Source of the DNA: Rhodobiaceae bacterium UBA4490
Lineage (GTDB): Bacteria > Pseudomonadota > Alphaproteobacteria > Parvibaculales > Parvibaculaceae
Assembly (NCBI GenBank): GCA_002389665.1
Contig: DGNO01000001.1
Coordinates: 149,564-213,563 of the forward strand
DNA: 64,000 bases
Direction: 5' to 3'
Shown here: positions 8,417 to 20,580 of the stretch, one piece after another
How positions within the stretch are numbered: the stretch's first letter is position 1
How the letters are laid out: each line of letters opens with the position of its first letter
Program-made: the position numbers and the translations under genes
Notes under the pieces: generated by a model
What the model was told of the DNA's origin: nothing
What the model saw: only the letters and a program-made list of their open reading frames with translations
The model's database searches: none

Positions 8417-9408
8417 TTGGAACTGCTCCGCCGGGCGGCCATTTCACCGGCCAGGCGCAGCGCCTCGATAAGGCTGGCGGGATTGGCGATACCCTTGCCG
8501 GCAATGTCGAAGGCCGTACCATGGTCGGGCGAGGTGCGGATGATCGGCAGGCCAAGCGTCACATTGACGCCCCGGTCGAAATCCAGCGTCTTGATCGGGA
8601 TAAGCGCTTGGTCGTGATACATGCAAAGGGCGGCGTCATAGTTCTCGCGGGCTTTGACATGAAACATCGTATCGGCGGAAAGCGGGCCTTTCACGTCGAT
8701 GCCGTCGCAGCGCAAAGTTTCAAGCGCGGGCTGAATGATCTCTTCTTCTTCCTTGCCCATGCTGCCCCCTTCACCCGCATGGGGGTTGAGCCCGGCAACG
8801 GCAAGGCGCGGCTCGGCGATGCCGAAATTTTCCTGAAGCGCCCGGTGGACGATCCGGGTTTTTTCCTCGATAAGCGCGCGGCCAAGCGCGGCAGGCACGG
8901 CAGCAAGCGGGATATGGATCGTCAGCGGCACGACTTTGAGAAGCGGTGAGGCGAGCATCATGACCGGCGTGCCGCCTGTCAGGGCGGCCAGAAACTCCGT
9001 GTGGCCCGGATGTTTGAAGCCTGCCCGATAGAGCACGCCTTTATGGATGGGGTTGGTGACAATGGCGCCGGCGCGGCGTGCCTCGGTCAGCTTTACCGCT
9101 TCCTCGATAGCCGTGATCGTGCCCGGTGCATTGGCTGGGTCCGGCACGCCGGGCTTTGCCGCCGCGCCGAGTTTGATGGGAAGCACGGGCAATGCGGTAT
9201 CGAAGATGCCGGCAGCCTCTTCAGGCCCGGCAATTTCCTTTACCGGCACATTGAGGCCGAGGCTTTGTCCTAGTGTTTCAAGGCGGGCGGGATCATCCAG
9301 TGTGAAGAAAACGCCAAGCCCCGCGCTTTGGCGCGCAAGCCAGCTTTTCAGTGTGAGCTCCCCGCCGATCCCGGCCGGGTCTCCCATGGTGAGGGCAAGG
9401 GGCAGCAT
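8413..9408 (-). CDS. pdxA: 4-hydroxythreonine-4-phosphate dehydrogenase
   Basis: This NAD- and divalent-metal-dependent enzyme oxidises 4-phosphohydroxy-threonine in the DXP-dependent route to pyridoxal 5'-phosphate. It has 331 residues. Family signatures are TMGDPAGIG at the N-terminus, [31 protein letters not shown] (metal-binding His) and [17 protein letters not shown]. It overlaps rsmA by four bases and follows surA by nine, so surA-pdxA-rsmA are probably cotranscribed. Confidence 0.96.
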   Translation of the reverse strand: MLPLALTMGDPAGIGGELTLKSWLARQSAGLGVFFTLDDPARLETLGQSLGLNVPVKEIAGPEEAAGIFDTALPVLPIKLGAAAKPGVPDPANAPGTITAIEEAVKLTEARRAGAIVTNPIHKGVLYRAGFKHPGHTEFLAALTGGTPVMMLASPLLKVVPLTIHIPLAAVPAALGRALIEEKTRIVHRALQENFGIAEPRLAVAGLNPHAGEGGSMGKEEEEIIQPALETLRCDGIDVKGPLSADTMFHVKARENYDAALCMYHDQALIPIKTLDFDRGVNVTLGLPIIRTSPDHGTAFDIAGKGIANPASLIEALRLAGEMAARRSSSK

Positions 9409-9417
9409 GCGCTTAAA

Positions 9418-10740
9418 CTAGCGCATCTCCACAATGGCGTCGCGGCGCAGGTCGCGCAAATGGCGGCGGGCCATCATGGAAAGACGCTGGTTGAAGAGAT
9501 TGTTTTCGATGCTGTCCCGGGTGATCTGCGTGCCCTGATCGTCCCAGCGGTTGCAGACGATGAAGACTTCGATGCCCTGCGGTGTGCGCTGGGGCGGGGC
9601 GACTTCCCCGGCCTCGCGCGCCTGCAGCAGGCCGCGCAAGGGTTCCTGGATCTGCCCGGCTTCGACTTCCGTCGGCTGGGAGACCTGGGCGCCTGGATAG
9701 GCTTCGGCCTGCTCGCTGACGCGGGCGCAGGTGCGGAAATTGGAAACCAGTTCATCGGCCTGTGTGCGGCGTGCCTGAACGGCGGAGGCGGGGGCTTCCG
9801 GTCCAACCGGCAGCAGCACGCGGACGACCTCGAAGCGGTTGCGCAGCGGATTGGGGCCATTGCCCTGCTGCTTGTTGATGAGCTGGACGATATAGAAGCC
9901 GTTCAGGGTTTTGATCGGATCGGAAATTTCGCCCGGCGACATGTTCACGATCTCATCGGCAATAGGAGAGGGAAGCTGGCTGGCTGCGAGCCAGCCGATA
10001 TCGCCCCCTGCAGCGGCTGTCGCCGACTGGCTGAACTGTGCGGCAACGGCGGGAAAGGGAATGCCCTGGCGCATCTGCTCGACAAGGCGGCGCGCGCCGT
10101 TCTGCATTTCCCGTTCCTGGGCGGCATTCTCAAAACCGAGATAGATTTCTGCTACGTGATATTGCACCTGATTGGCTTCCTGCTCGATCTGGTGCATCTT
10201 TTCGTCGACTTCCTGATCGCCGATTGTCACCAGCGGGGCAAAGCGGTTGCTGATCACCTTGTTCCAGGCAATGTCGGCATAAATCTGTGAGCGGAGCGTT
10301 GCGATATCGATGCCGTTCGCTTTCAGGAATTCGGCGATTTCTTCACGGCTACGATTGGAGCGGGAGGCGACGCGCTCCAGCGCTTCATCCACTTCTTCTT
10401 CGGTGACTTCCAGTTCCAGCCGCTCGGCTTCGGCGACTTGAAGTTTTTCGTCCACCAGACCGCGCAGCACCTGGGTGCGTACGCGCTCGACATTTTCCGG
10501 TGTGGCCGGCAGGTTGGAGGTGGAGAGCACGAGCTTCATACGCTGCTCGACGTCATAGCGTGAAACGACACGGTCGTTCACTACGGCGGCAATGCCTTGC
10601 ACGTTCTGCGCATGGGCCGGAGTGCCGGAGACGGGAAAAGATCCTGCCAGTATCAGACCCGCACAAAAAAGAGCGGCTTTAAGCGGAAAGGCGAGGCTGA
10701 AACTCGATGCAGACAATGTAAAATACCTAGCTAAGTTCAT
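9418..10740 (-). CDS. surA: Periplasmic chaperone/PPIase SurA
   Basis: This periplasmic folding factor for outer-membrane beta-barrels has 440 residues. A signal peptide (hydrophobic segment ending near TPAHA) is followed by the SurA N-domain (IAAVVNDRVVSRYDVEQRM) and one parvulin-type rotamase domain (QVQYHVAEIYLGFENAAQER ... GGDIGWLAASQLPSPIADEI, then GFYIVQLINK). I see one clear PPIase domain, unlike the two of E. coli SurA. The ATG at 10740 is preferred; a TTG three codons upstream is possible, and neither has a strong ribosome binding site. It lies downstream of lptD, one of its expected clients. Confidence 0.92.
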   Translation of the reverse strand: MNLARYFTLSASSFSLAFPLKAALFCAGLILAGSFPVSGTPAHAQNVQGIAAVVNDRVVSRYDVEQRMKLVLSTSNLPATPENVERVRTQVLRGLVDEKLQVAEAERLELEVTEEEVDEALERVASRSNRSREEIAEFLKANGIDIATLRSQIYADIAWNKVISNRFAPLVTIGDQEVDEKMHQIEQEANQVQYHVAEIYLGFENAAQEREMQNGARRLVEQMRQGIPFPAVAAQFSQSATAAAGGDIGWLAASQLPSPIADEIVNMSPGEISDPIKTLNGFYIVQLINKQQGNGPNPLRNRFEVVRVLLPVGPEAPASAVQARRTQADELVSNFRTCARVSEQAEAYPGAQVSQPTEVEAGQIQEPLRGLLQAREAGEVAPPQRTPQGIEVFIVCNRWDDQGTQITRDSIENNLFNQRLSMMARRHLRDLRRDAIVEMR

Positions 10741-10820
10741 GATTTTCAAAAGAAATCTTTTCCCGGATGTTCTGATGACGGCAGAATAACGTGTCGTACC
10801 GGACTTTCAAATGCCCTTGT

Positions 10821-13046
10821 TTACTCCCCGGATGAAGAGATACCGGAAGAGAAGCCTGCTGTACCCAAGTGCTTGAAAGTCAATTGCAACATGATGGAAT
10901 TGTCCGGCTCGATATCGCGGTCGCGGAAGAACTCTTGCTGGTAAGCGAGCCCCAGCGCGAAGCATTCATCCTGATAATAAAGTCCAAGCTGATTATTGAG
11001 CGTTTGCTTGTTTTCCAAATCTCGGCGTGTGTAGCCGCGCAGCGACCAGTAGTCGGAGAGTTTATAATTTGCCGTTGCGCTGAGTTCTTCGCGTGTGCCT
11101 AGCCGCGCTGATTGAGAGGCATCGAAGAAGGCATATGTACCCGATATCCAGAAAGGGCCCAGCTGCGTGAAAAGATCAACTTCATTCCGGGCAAAGGAAA
11201 AATCGTCTTCATCGAGACGGAACCGGTGCGCGAGGGAGAAGTTGCTGGAGGGGCGGTAGCGCAGCCGGCCTACATAATCCGATTTTTGTTCCCTAAGACC
11301 GGAGTTCGGATCGAATTCGGTGTTTTCACGGAAGCGCAAGGTTTGCCCAATCAGCGCATCGAAGACGCCGCCATCTTCACCGTAAAGGGAGAAGTTTAGC
11401 CCGACATTGGCGCGCGCACCGCCTTCCCAGCGGTCAAGGCCGGGGAAGCGGTTGCTTTCGAAGAGGTTGATGGCATCGAATTCGAAGCTAAGAGAGTCCT
11501 CGTTCGGAATTTCATCCGGATTGCCGCCATTCGGTGCATAAATGAGCTGAACGATAGGTTCGACGACCTGGCGGGTGGAACCGCTGCTTCTCACCCAAGG
11601 CCAGCGCCATTCGAGGCCAGCTGTCGGCAGGCCGCGCACTACGGTGTCGCCGTCCGTTCGCTGCGCAGCACTGATTTGAACGTCATCGGTATAATAGATA
11701 TCGCCGCGCAGATCGACGAAGGGGCGGAAAATTTCACCGGTGCTTGTTACATGACGGCTTTCCCAGCCGAGCGTTGTGGAGAGGCGCTGCGAATCCGTGC
11801 CGCGCGCCCGGGTCAGGGACATAATATTCGTGTCCCAGGTCAGCTGTCCGCCCAGGATTTCACGCTCCGGCTCGTAGTGATAAGTGACCAGCGGGGCAAT
11901 GATCGGCGTTTCGGCGGAGACATCGTTGGAGAGAAGGCCTTGGAAGAAGAAGCTTTCGCCCAGGAACTCGCTGCGCCCATCGATGCCTTGCACATAAATG
12001 CGACTTGTCAGGTCGGTTTCATCGGAAAGGTCGTAACGGCGCAGATAAGTGTCGTCGCTCGTTAGTTCGGTTTTGAACCCCCAGTTCCAGGTTTCATCGA
12101 GCTTGAACTTACCTTCCGAGAAAAAGCTGCCGCGGAAATCCGTATCGGCCGGTGTGCCGGGCTCAGGATCTGTCGGCTTGGTGCCTGTAATGTCGAACTG
12201 GTATTCCCCGCGATTTGTGCGATGGCGGAATTCGGCCTGATAGAGAATGCCCTGCTTGGATGTATAACGCGGTGCCAGCGTCGCATCCATATTGGGCGCA
12301 ATTACCCAGTAGTAAGGGATTTCGACCTCAGTGCCGAAATCTTCCGAGAAGCCGAGACTGGGAAAAAGGAACCCCGACTGGCGTTCGACGGTCGGGTCGG
12401 GGTGCGAGAAGAATGGCACATAGGCGACGGGTATGCCGAAGAATTCGAAGAAGGCATCCTCGTAGATGATCTGCTGCTCTTTTTGATTATGGATCACCTT
12501 GTAGGATTTGATCTGCCACAGAGGTTCCGCGCCCTCGGCCTCACAAACTTCGCACGGGCTGAAAACACCTTTGTGGAATGTCGTCAGGTTGCCGCTTGAG
12601 CGCTTGGCCTCGACTGCCGTGATGCGGGTATTGTCCACCATGAGAACCGATAGGCTTTCGGCGAAACCTTCCCCGAGTTCATCCGAAAGCCGGGCGCGAT
12701 TGGCAAAAAGCACGTCGCCGGTCGGCTCCAATATGCGGATATTACCTTCGGCCGTAACGATACCGGTTTTCTGCTCGTAGGTGACTTCATCGGCAAAGAG
12801 AATGCGCGGGCCATACACAATCTCGACATTGCCCTTGGCGGTCACGACTTCGGTATCGCGATTGTAAATCAGCTCGTCCGCTTGAAGCAGGACTTCGCCT
12901 GTTTGTTCGAGCGAAGCGGGGGTATTGCTGGCAGGGGCGGCATGGGCTGCCGCGCTCGCAAAAAGGCCTGCCGACAGGCAGAGCGACACGGCTTTCAGCC
13001 GCCTTTTCACACCTTTCCCCCCGCGTGCGGGAAACGCTTTCCGCAC
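10821..13046 (-). CDS. lptD: LPS-assembly outer-membrane protein LptD
   Basis: This outer-membrane barrel inserts lipopolysaccharide into the outer leaflet. It has about 741 residues: a signal peptide ending near AAHA, a periplasmic OstA-type jellyroll (VLLQADELIYNRDTEVVTAKGNVEI, then ILFADEVTYEQKTGIVTAEGNIRI), then a long aromatic-rich beta-barrel. A cysteine pair is visible in CEVCEAEG. The chosen GTG at 13046 shares one base with the lptG stop and has GGAGGA seven bases upstream. A second GTG at 13010 behind GGGGAAAGG would also give a good signal peptide. Order lptF-lptG-lptD-surA is classic. Confidence 0.93.
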   Translation of the reverse strand: MRKAFPARGGKGVKRRLKAVSLCLSAGLFASAAAHAAPASNTPASLEQTGEVLLQADELIYNRDTEVVTAKGNVEIVYGPRILFADEVTYEQKTGIVTAEGNIRILEPTGDVLFANRARLSDELGEGFAESLSVLMVDNTRITAVEAKRSSGNLTTFHKGVFSPCEVCEAEGAEPLWQIKSYKVIHNQKEQQIIYEDAFFEFFGIPVAYVPFFSHPDPTVERQSGFLFPSLGFSEDFGTEVEIPYYWVIAPNMDATLAPRYTSKQGILYQAEFRHRTNRGEYQFDITGTKPTDPEPGTPADTDFRGSFFSEGKFKLDETWNWGFKTELTSDDTYLRRYDLSDETDLTSRIYVQGIDGRSEFLGESFFFQGLLSNDVSAETPIIAPLVTYHYEPEREILGGQLTWDTNIMSLTRARGTDSQRLSTTLGWESRHVTSTGEIFRPFVDLRGDIYYTDDVQISAAQRTDGDTVVRGLPTAGLEWRWPWVRSSGSTRQVVEPIVQLIYAPNGGNPDEIPNEDSLSFEFDAINLFESNRFPGLDRWEGGARANVGLNFSLYGEDGGVFDALIGQTLRFRENTEFDPNSGLREQKSDYVGRLRYRPSSNFSLAHRFRLDEDDFSFARNEVDLFTQLGPFWISGTYAFFDASQSARLGTREELSATANYKLSDYWSLRGYTRRDLENKQTLNNQLGLYYQDECFALGLAYQQEFFRDRDIEPDNSIMLQLTFKHLGTAGFSSGISSSGE

Positions 13047-14143
13047 TATCCGTCCTCCAAATGAAATAACGCTGCAAGCCCCACCAAGGCCGTGAAGATG
13101 GCCGGCGCCCAAGCTGCCAGAAATGGCGGAATGATGCCAGAACTCCCGAGCGCCAAAGAGAGTTTTGTGAAGAAAAAGAAGACAAAACCCGAGAAGATGG
13201 CGCCGAGAACGAGCTGACCGAAGCCGCCAAGACGGGAAATGCGCATGGAAAAGATCGCGGCAACGATGACCATGGTGCAAAGAAGGAAGGGGCTCGAAAT
13301 CAGCGAGTGCAGGTGAATGCGGTGCCGGAGCACGGAAAACCCGGCCTTATCTGCAACGGCGATGAAATGGGGAAGATCCCAGAAAGATATCGTTTCAGGC
13401 CCGGCGAAGCTTTCCTGCACCTGCTCTTTTTGGAGGTCGGTGGGAAGGCGGTAGGTCTCATAGAACCGGCTGGGTTCGTCGGGCTCCGTGACCCAGGCAT
13501 TGGTCAGCGTCCAGAACCCGGCTTCGAGAGCCGCGGCTTCGGCATCGATTCGCCCGGCAAAGGAATCATCCGGCGCATATTGAAAGACGATGACCTCGCG
13601 CAATTGGATCTTATTCGCTTGGCTGCCCCGCAAGGCATGAACGACAGTTTTGCCCGAGTTCGTTGCCTCCCGCAGCCAGAGCCCCGTTTCGGCAACGGAC
13701 AAGAGACTGGCCTTGCCTTTGATGTAACGGGCCTCGAGCTGCTCGAAGCGCCCGGTTAAGGTGGCGGCGATGGGATTATAGACCGTGATGCTGAAAACCC
13801 CGATCGCAAAAGCGACGCAAAGTGCCGGCGCAAGAAACTGCCAGGCGGAGATGCCGGCCGCACGGGTGACCACCAACTCGCTGCTCCGGCTTAGGCGCAA
13901 GAGAGAGGCCATGCCGCCCAGAAGAACCGCGAACGGTAGAAGCTGGATACCGAGATTGGGCAGCCGCAGCAAAGCCATGGTCAGCACGGTGGCAAAGGTA
14001 ATGCCTTCTTTATTTGCCGTGCGGCGGAGCAGTTCCACCATGTCGGCGAGGAAGACAATGGCAAGGCAGATGATGAAAGCCGCCGTGACCGCCATGAAGA
14101 ACTGACGGCTGAGATAACGGGTAAGGGTCCAGGAAACGAACAT
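13046..14143 (-). CDS. lptG: LPS export permease LptG
   Basis: This inner-membrane subunit of the LptB2FG transporter extracts LPS from the inner membrane. It has 365 residues: about three N-terminal helices, a large periplasmic jellyroll segment (LSVAETGLWLREA...), and three C-terminal helices, the YjgP/YjgQ fold. SELVVTRAAGIS in the cytoplasmic coupling region is a family signature. It follows lptF by six bases and its stop overlaps the lptD GTG by one base. LptF and LptG are related; I assign this one as LptG from gene order and its N-terminus (LTRYLSRQF). Confidence 0.9.
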   Translation of the reverse strand: MFVSWTLTRYLSRQFFMAVTAAFIICLAIVFLADMVELLRRTANKEGITFATVLTMALLRLPNLGIQLLPFAVLLGGMASLLRLSRSSELVVTRAAGISAWQFLAPALCVAFAIGVFSITVYNPIAATLTGRFEQLEARYIKGKASLLSVAETGLWLREATNSGKTVVHALRGSQANKIQLREVIVFQYAPDDSFAGRIDAEAAALEAGFWTLTNAWVTEPDEPSRFYETYRLPTDLQKEQVQESFAGPETISFWDLPHFIAVADKAGFSVLRHRIHLHSLISSPFLLCTMVIVAAIFSMRISRLGGFGQLVLGAIFSGFVFFFFTKLSLALGSSGIIPPFLAAWAPAIFTALVGLAALFHLEDG

Positions 14144-14149
14144 GGGGGC

Positions 14150-15298
14150 TCAGACCTCCGCCGTAACTGGGCGCCGGTAGAAGCGAAGCTTCTCTCCGGC
14201 TTTGCGGAAAAGGTCGGGCCTGAGGATCATCGCGAGACATATGAGAATGACGCCGATGGGCACCGCGTAAAGCGCGATGGCGAGCAGCGGCGTCTTGACC
14301 GTGAGGTTCTGGATGCCGAGGCAAAGAATACGCACCAGAATGGCGACGGTCACCGCGCCGATGATCCGAACCGTATAACCGCGCCGGTTGAACTCCGCCG
14401 AAATCAGGCTTGCGAGCGCAATAGCGGCGAACATGAGCGGATGAAGCAGCGTCGAAAGACGCTGATGCGCTTCGGCGAAAAGCTCGGGATAGTAGTTCTG
14501 CCCGTAAACGTCGTCCTCAGCGGGCCAGAGAAGTTCGTGGAAGAAACGTTCCGAGGCTTCGTAATAAACATCTTCCGGATCGCCTGCGAGATAAGCGAGA
14601 TCATAGGTGTATTTGTCGAAATAAAGCAGCGTGATCGAAGGGCCTTCATCGGTTTTGATCGTGCGCTGAATATTGCCGTTGAACATCAAGAGCCGCGGTC
14701 CAGCATCCGATTTGATGAGCTGCCCGTTCTCGGCCATATAGGTGACAGGCTGCGTCGCATCACGGTTGTCATGCACGAGAATGCCCTGGATCGTGCCGCC
14801 CGCGCCTTGCTCGCGCACATAGACGGTCAGGCCTTGAGAGGGATTATTGAACTGTCCTTCCCGGATGACGGCGGTGATCACATCGGTGCGGATCTCCTGA
14901 ACGCGTGTTGCCACTTCGCGAAGTCCGGCCGGGCTGAGGAACATACTGAACGACACGAGTAAAAGCGAAACGGCAAGCGAGATGAGAATGACGGGCCGGG
15001 CGATGCCCCAGCGGCTGATGCCGGCGGAGAACATCACCACAAGCTCGCTATCCGAATAAAGCCGGTGGAGGGCGTAGAGGACGGCGAAGAAAAAGGCGAT
15101 CGGCAGGATGATCGTTATGACGCTCGGCATGGCGAGCATGGTCAGCACGAAATAGGTCCCGGCGGATTGCCCCTGCATCACCACCACGTCGAGCAGGCGC
15201 AGCGCCTGGGTCAGCCAGATGATGCCGGTCAGAATGAGTGTTGCCACGGCGAAGGGGCCGGCAATCTGGGTAATGATGTAGCGGGACAATCCCCTCAT
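14150..15298 (-). CDS. lptF: LPS export permease LptF
   Basis: This is the partner permease of LptG in the LPS exporter, 382 residues. It has the same helices-jellyroll-helices layout, with the N-terminal signature LSRYIITQIAGPFAVATLILTG, the coupling stretch SELVVMFSAGIS and a periplasmic region containing GQFNNPSQGLTVYVRE. It is the first gene of the minus-strand LPS run and diverges from pepA across a 247-bp gap. No lptA, lptB or lptC lies in the window. Confidence 0.92.
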   Translation of the reverse strand: MRGLSRYIITQIAGPFAVATLILTGIIWLTQALRLLDVVVMQGQSAGTYFVLTMLAMPSVITIILPIAFFFAVLYALHRLYSDSELVVMFSAGISRWGIARPVILISLAVSLLLVSFSMFLSPAGLREVATRVQEIRTDVITAVIREGQFNNPSQGLTVYVREQGAGGTIQGILVHDNRDATQPVTYMAENGQLIKSDAGPRLLMFNGNIQRTIKTDEGPSITLLYFDKYTYDLAYLAGDPEDVYYEASERFFHELLWPAEDDVYGQNYYPELFAEAHQRLSTLLHPLMFAAIALASLISAEFNRRGYTVRIIGAVTVAILVRILCLGIQNLTVKTPLLAIALYAVPIGVILICLAMILRPDLFRKAGEKLRFYRRPVTAEV

Positions 15299-15374
15299 TG
15301 TCGGCCCTTCATTAAGTCGGTATCCGTCTCGGCCTTGCTGGCGCTTCTCGGGGCCCCCTCGCGGCGGAATTTAC

Positions 15375-15400
15375 GGCTCCTTCGAGGAGCCCCCTTTTTT
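15375..15400 (+). terminator. Orphan intrinsic-terminator structure in the lptF-pepA divergent gap
   Basis: GGCTCCT-TCG-AGGAGCC (15375-15391) is a 7-bp stem followed by CCCTTTTTT on the plus strand. No plus-strand gene lies upstream, because lptF reads the other way and begins at 15298. It therefore either ends a short unannotated plus-strand RNA or acts only as a hairpin in the lptF leader. The structure itself is clear; the role is open. Confidence 0.6.
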
Positions 15401-15545
15401 ACCCCCCGAATTCCGATAGGATAGCCCGCTAAGCGACCGGAATGGTTAGTATAAATAAATGCGCCCGCCGCGCGACCCTATCCTGGACATCTGTCCGTTA
15501 AGGGCGCGTGTAGCGGTTTCCTAGTGCAAAAACAATGAGGGTCTC

Positions 15546-17039
15546 ATGAACATCTCTTTTGCCGATCATTCGCTGCCGCGCGCCGGCGTGCTGCTGCTTA
15601 CCGCCCCCAAGGGAACGACCTTCAAGGGCCGGCTGGCCGAAATCGACAAAAAAACCGGCGGAACCCTCAAAAAAGCGGCGAAAGCGGCCAATTTCGAAGG
15701 AAAAAAGGGCAGTTTCGTTGAACTTTTGGCGCCGAAAGGCGTTTCGGCGGCCCGCCTCGTCATCCTGGGGCTCGGCGATCCGGCGGAGCTGACGCCGACG
15801 GAAGCAGAAAATCTGGGCGGCAAGATCGCGGGCCGCTTTGCCGAAGGCACGGATAAGGATCTCGCTATCTGGCTCGATGATACCAAGGGCCTTGCGCTGG
15901 AAATGGATGAGCTGGCCGCCCGGCTCGCCTTCGGCATGAAGCTGCGCGCTTACCGATTCGACAAATACAAGACCAAGAAGAAGGACGAGAACGGCAAGGT
16001 CAAACTCGCCAAGGCCGTCATCATGTCGGATGCGACGGCAAAAGCGCGGCGTACTTTCTCCGATCTCGCCAAACTCGCCGACGGTATTTTCTTCGCCCGC
16101 GATCTCGTCAACGAGCCGGCCAATATCCTTCATCCGGAAGAGTTTGCGGCGCGCGTAAAGGAGATGAGCGAGCTTGGCCTGAAGATCGAAGTGCTCGGCG
16201 AAAAGCAGATGGAAAAACTCGGCATGGGCGCGCTGCTCGGGGTGGGGCAGGGCTCGCGCCGGGAAAGCCAGCTCGTCGTCATGCGCTGGGAAGGCGGCAA
16301 GAAGGGCGAGCAGCCCATCGCCTTTATCGGCAAGGGCGTCTGTTTCGACACGGGCGGTATTTCCATCAAGCCGGCGGCCAGTATGGAAGACATGAAAGGC
16401 GACATGGGCGGGGCGGCCTGCGTGGCCGGCCTGATGCGCGCGCTTGCGGGCCGCAAGGCGAAGGTGAACGCGATCGGCGTGATCGGGCTCGTGGAAAACA
16501 TGCCAGACGGCAATGCCCAGCGCCCGGGCGACATCGTCACCTCCATGTCGGGTCAGACCATCGAAGTGATCAACACCGATGCGGAAGGCCGCCTCGTACT
16601 GTGCGATGCGCTTTGGTATACGCAGGACCGCTTCAAGCCGAAATTCATGATCGACCTTGCAACGCTGACGGGCGCCATCATGGTTTCGCTCGGCCAGGAA
16701 TATGCGGGCCTTTTCTCGAATAATGACGAGCTTTCCGATCAGCTTTTCAATGTCGGCGAGCGCGAAGGCGAAAAGGTCTGGCGCATGCCCATGGGCCCTG
16801 CCTATGACAAGATGATCGACAGTAAGTTCGCGGACATGAAGAATGTCGGCGGACGTTTCGGCGGCTCGATCACCGCGGCTCAGTTCCTGCAGCGCTTCGT
16901 CAAAGATGTGCCTTGGGTCCATCTCGACATTGCCGGCACAGCCATGTCCTCGCCCGCCAGCGACATCAACACGAGCTGGGGCTCGGGTTACGGCGTGCGC
17001 CTGCTCGACCGGCTGGTCGCCAGCCACTATGAGGACTGA
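15546..17039 (+). CDS. pepA: Leucyl aminopeptidase (M17)
   Basis: This cytosolic dizinc aminopeptidase of 497 residues removes N-terminal residues from peptides. The C-terminal catalytic domain carries [19 protein letters not shown] and [14 protein letters not shown], which hold the metal ligands and catalytic Lys/Arg. The N-terminal domain (about 1-160) is the variable PepA_N domain. The start is backed by GAGGG seven bases upstream. It diverges from lptF, and holC follows within two bases, a common proteobacterial arrangement. Confidence 0.96.
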   Translation: MNISFADHSLPRAGVLLLTAPKGTTFKGRLAEIDKKTGGTLKKAAKAANFEGKKGSFVELLAPKGVSAARLVILGLGDPAELTPTEAENLGGKIAGRFAEGTDKDLAIWLDDTKGLALEMDELAARLAFGMKLRAYRFDKYKTKKKDENGKVKLAKAVIMSDATAKARRTFSDLAKLADGIFFARDLVNEPANILHPEEFAARVKEMSELGLKIEVLGEKQMEKLGMGALLGVGQGSRRESQLVVMRWEGGKKGEQPIAFIGKGVCFDTGGISIKPAASMEDMKGDMGGAACVAGLMRALAGRKAKVNAIGVIGLVENMPDGNAQRPGDIVTSMSGQTIEVINTDAEGRLVLCDALWYTQDRFKPKFMIDLATLTGAIMVSLGQEYAGLFSNNDELSDQLFNVGEREGEKVWRMPMGPAYDKMIDSKFADMKNVGGRFGGSITAAQFLQRFVKDVPWVHLDIAGTAMSSPASDINTSWGSGYGVRLLDRLVASHYED

Positions 17040-17041
17040 TC

Positions 17042-17491
17042 TTGGCCGAGGTGCTTTTCTATCATCTCATGCAAATGCCGCTCGAGCGGGTTCTGCCGGA
17101 CCTGCTCGAACGCTCGCTGCAGCGCGGCTGGCGCGCGGTGGTGCAGGTGGGAAACGAGGAGCGTCTTGAGCCGCTCAATAGCGTTCTTTGGACGTATAAG
17201 GACGATAGTTTTCTCCCCCATGGCACGCAGGCAGACGGGCCGCCCGATATGCAGCCCATTTTCCTGACCACGCAGGATGAAAATCCGAACGAGGCAAATG
17301 TCCTCTTTCTGGTGGACGGGGCGCCTGCTGGCGACCTGACCCCTTACGAGCGCGTGGTACTGCTTTTCGACGGCAATAACCCGGAAGCGGTGACGAAAGC
17401 CCGCACCGACTGGCAGCAAATCAAGGCCGGCGGGCATGACGCGACATATTGGCAGCAAAGCGATCAGGGGCGCTGGGAGAAGAAGGCTTAA
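17042..17491 (+). CDS. holC: DNA polymerase III chi subunit
   Basis: This clamp-loader accessory subunit links the replicase to single-strand binding protein. It has 149 residues beginning A-E-V-L-F-Y-H-L-M, with RSLQRGWRAVVQVGNEERLEPLNSVLW and the NVLFLVDG...YERVVLLFDG core of HolC. The TTG start is chosen because GAGGA lies seven bases upstream and the N-terminus matches the family; a GTG three codons in is less likely. It directly follows pepA and is probably cotranscribed with it. Confidence 0.9.
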   Translation: MAEVLFYHLMQMPLERVLPDLLERSLQRGWRAVVQVGNEERLEPLNSVLWTYKDDSFLPHGTQADGPPDMQPIFLTTQDENPNEANVLFLVDGAPAGDLTPYERVVLLFDGNNPEAVTKARTDWQQIKAGGHDATYWQQSDQGRWEKKA

Positions 17492-17583
17492 GGCCTAAAA
17501 TATTTTATCCCCGCTTGAATGGCGGGCGGTAATCGCCATTTGCGTTAGACGTAATTCGGCACGGCATAGGAGGGGGGAGTTCC

Positions 17584-18498
17584 ATGTCCAAGGGCAAGAC
17601 CATATCGGCCATTGTCGCGCTGCTCGTCATCGTACTTGGCGCGGCCTATTACTGGTATGTGGTGGAAAGCCATGTGCCGGAAGATCCGCAATTCTCTCTC
17701 AACATCGAAACGCTGCGGGAGAAGGCGAATGCCGTTTCCGGTGATAAGCCCACCTCCATTGCGGTGGAACATGTCGGCTCGCTGGAATTTCCGGGCGCTG
17801 CCGTGATTTCAGGCGGGGAATGGTCGATGCGGGAAATGGCGGTCTATTCCTACAAGATCGTTTTTCCGGACGGGCATATCGTGGTCGATACGGCAGCCGA
17901 ACCCAGCCAAGCGAAAGAGGCAGGCGCCACGGCGGTCGATATGGACTCATACGGGCGCATGATGGCGGCGATGGAAAGCGCCGATCATATCGTCATCACC
18001 CATGAACATATGGACCATATCGGCGGGCTTGCGGCGGCAGCGGATGGCGAACGTTTCCGCAAGCAAATGCGGCTTACCGAAGAACAGCTTGCCTTTCCCG
18101 CTTACCGCGATCCGGCCCAGTTTAAAGAGGGCGCGCTTGAAGGATACGAGCCGCTTGCCTATGAAGGCACATACGCGCTTGCGCCGGGTGTAGCGCTGAT
18201 CAAGGCACCGGGCCATACGCCGGGCAGCCAGATGGTTTTCGTGCAGCTTCAAAACGGCAGCGAGTATCTGATGATCGGGGATATCGCCTGGCACTTCGAC
18301 AGCGTGACCACGATGAAAGCGCGGCCCCGTTTCGTCAGCTACAATTTCCTCAACGAAGACCGCGACATGGTGCATTGGGAATTGGCGGAACTCAAACGCC
18401 TGCATGACGAAGAGCCCGGCATCATCATGATGGCGGGGCACGACCGGACGCTGGTCGAGGGCTATGTCGAAGAAGGAAAATTGCGCGCAGGGTTCTAG
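17584..18498 (+). CDS. Membrane-anchored metallo-beta-lactamase-fold hydrolase
   Basis: This 304-residue protein has an N-terminal hydrophobic helix (about 7-27, ISAIVALLVIVLGAAYYWYV) that could be a signal anchor, so the enzyme domain is probably periplasmic. The MBL metal site is complete: HEHMDH (THEHMDHIGG), a later His in APGHTPGSQ, Asp in MIGDIAW, and a final GHDRT. AGGAGGGGGG precedes the ATG. The substrate is unknown; the fold covers lactonases, thiol-ester hydrolases and others. It is convergent with the ABC-F gene, with nine bases between stops. Confidence 0.8.
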   Translation: MSKGKTISAIVALLVIVLGAAYYWYVVESHVPEDPQFSLNIETLREKANAVSGDKPTSIAVEHVGSLEFPGAAVISGGEWSMREMAVYSYKIVFPDGHIVVDTAAEPSQAKEAGATAVDMDSYGRMMAAMESADHIVITHEHMDHIGGLAAAADGERFRKQMRLTEEQLAFPAYRDPAQFKEGALEGYEPLAYEGTYALAPGVALIKAPGHTPGSQMVFVQLQNGSEYLMIGDIAWHFDSVTTMKARPRFVSYNFLNEDRDMVHWELAELKRLHDEEPGIIMMAGHDRTLVEGYVEEGKLRAGF

Positions 18499-18507
18499 GT
18501 GGGGCGG

Positions 18508-20415
<1,908 letters not shown>

Positions 20416-20580
20416 TTTTTCGCCTCGGACCCGGCTTCTAGCATGGCCGGGGCGCCTCTGGGCAAGGATTTCCGGCGCCCGCGCGATTTTTTGAGCCGTG
20501 AGGGCTGTTGCCGCCGCGCCCGCCGCCCGCTATAAGGCGCGCAAATCCTTTCGACCCTCAGGAAACGGGAAAGACTTCAC

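Noticed and set aside
15498..17027. 509-codon open frame opposite pepA
   Set aside because: Antisense shadow of pepA with no signature.
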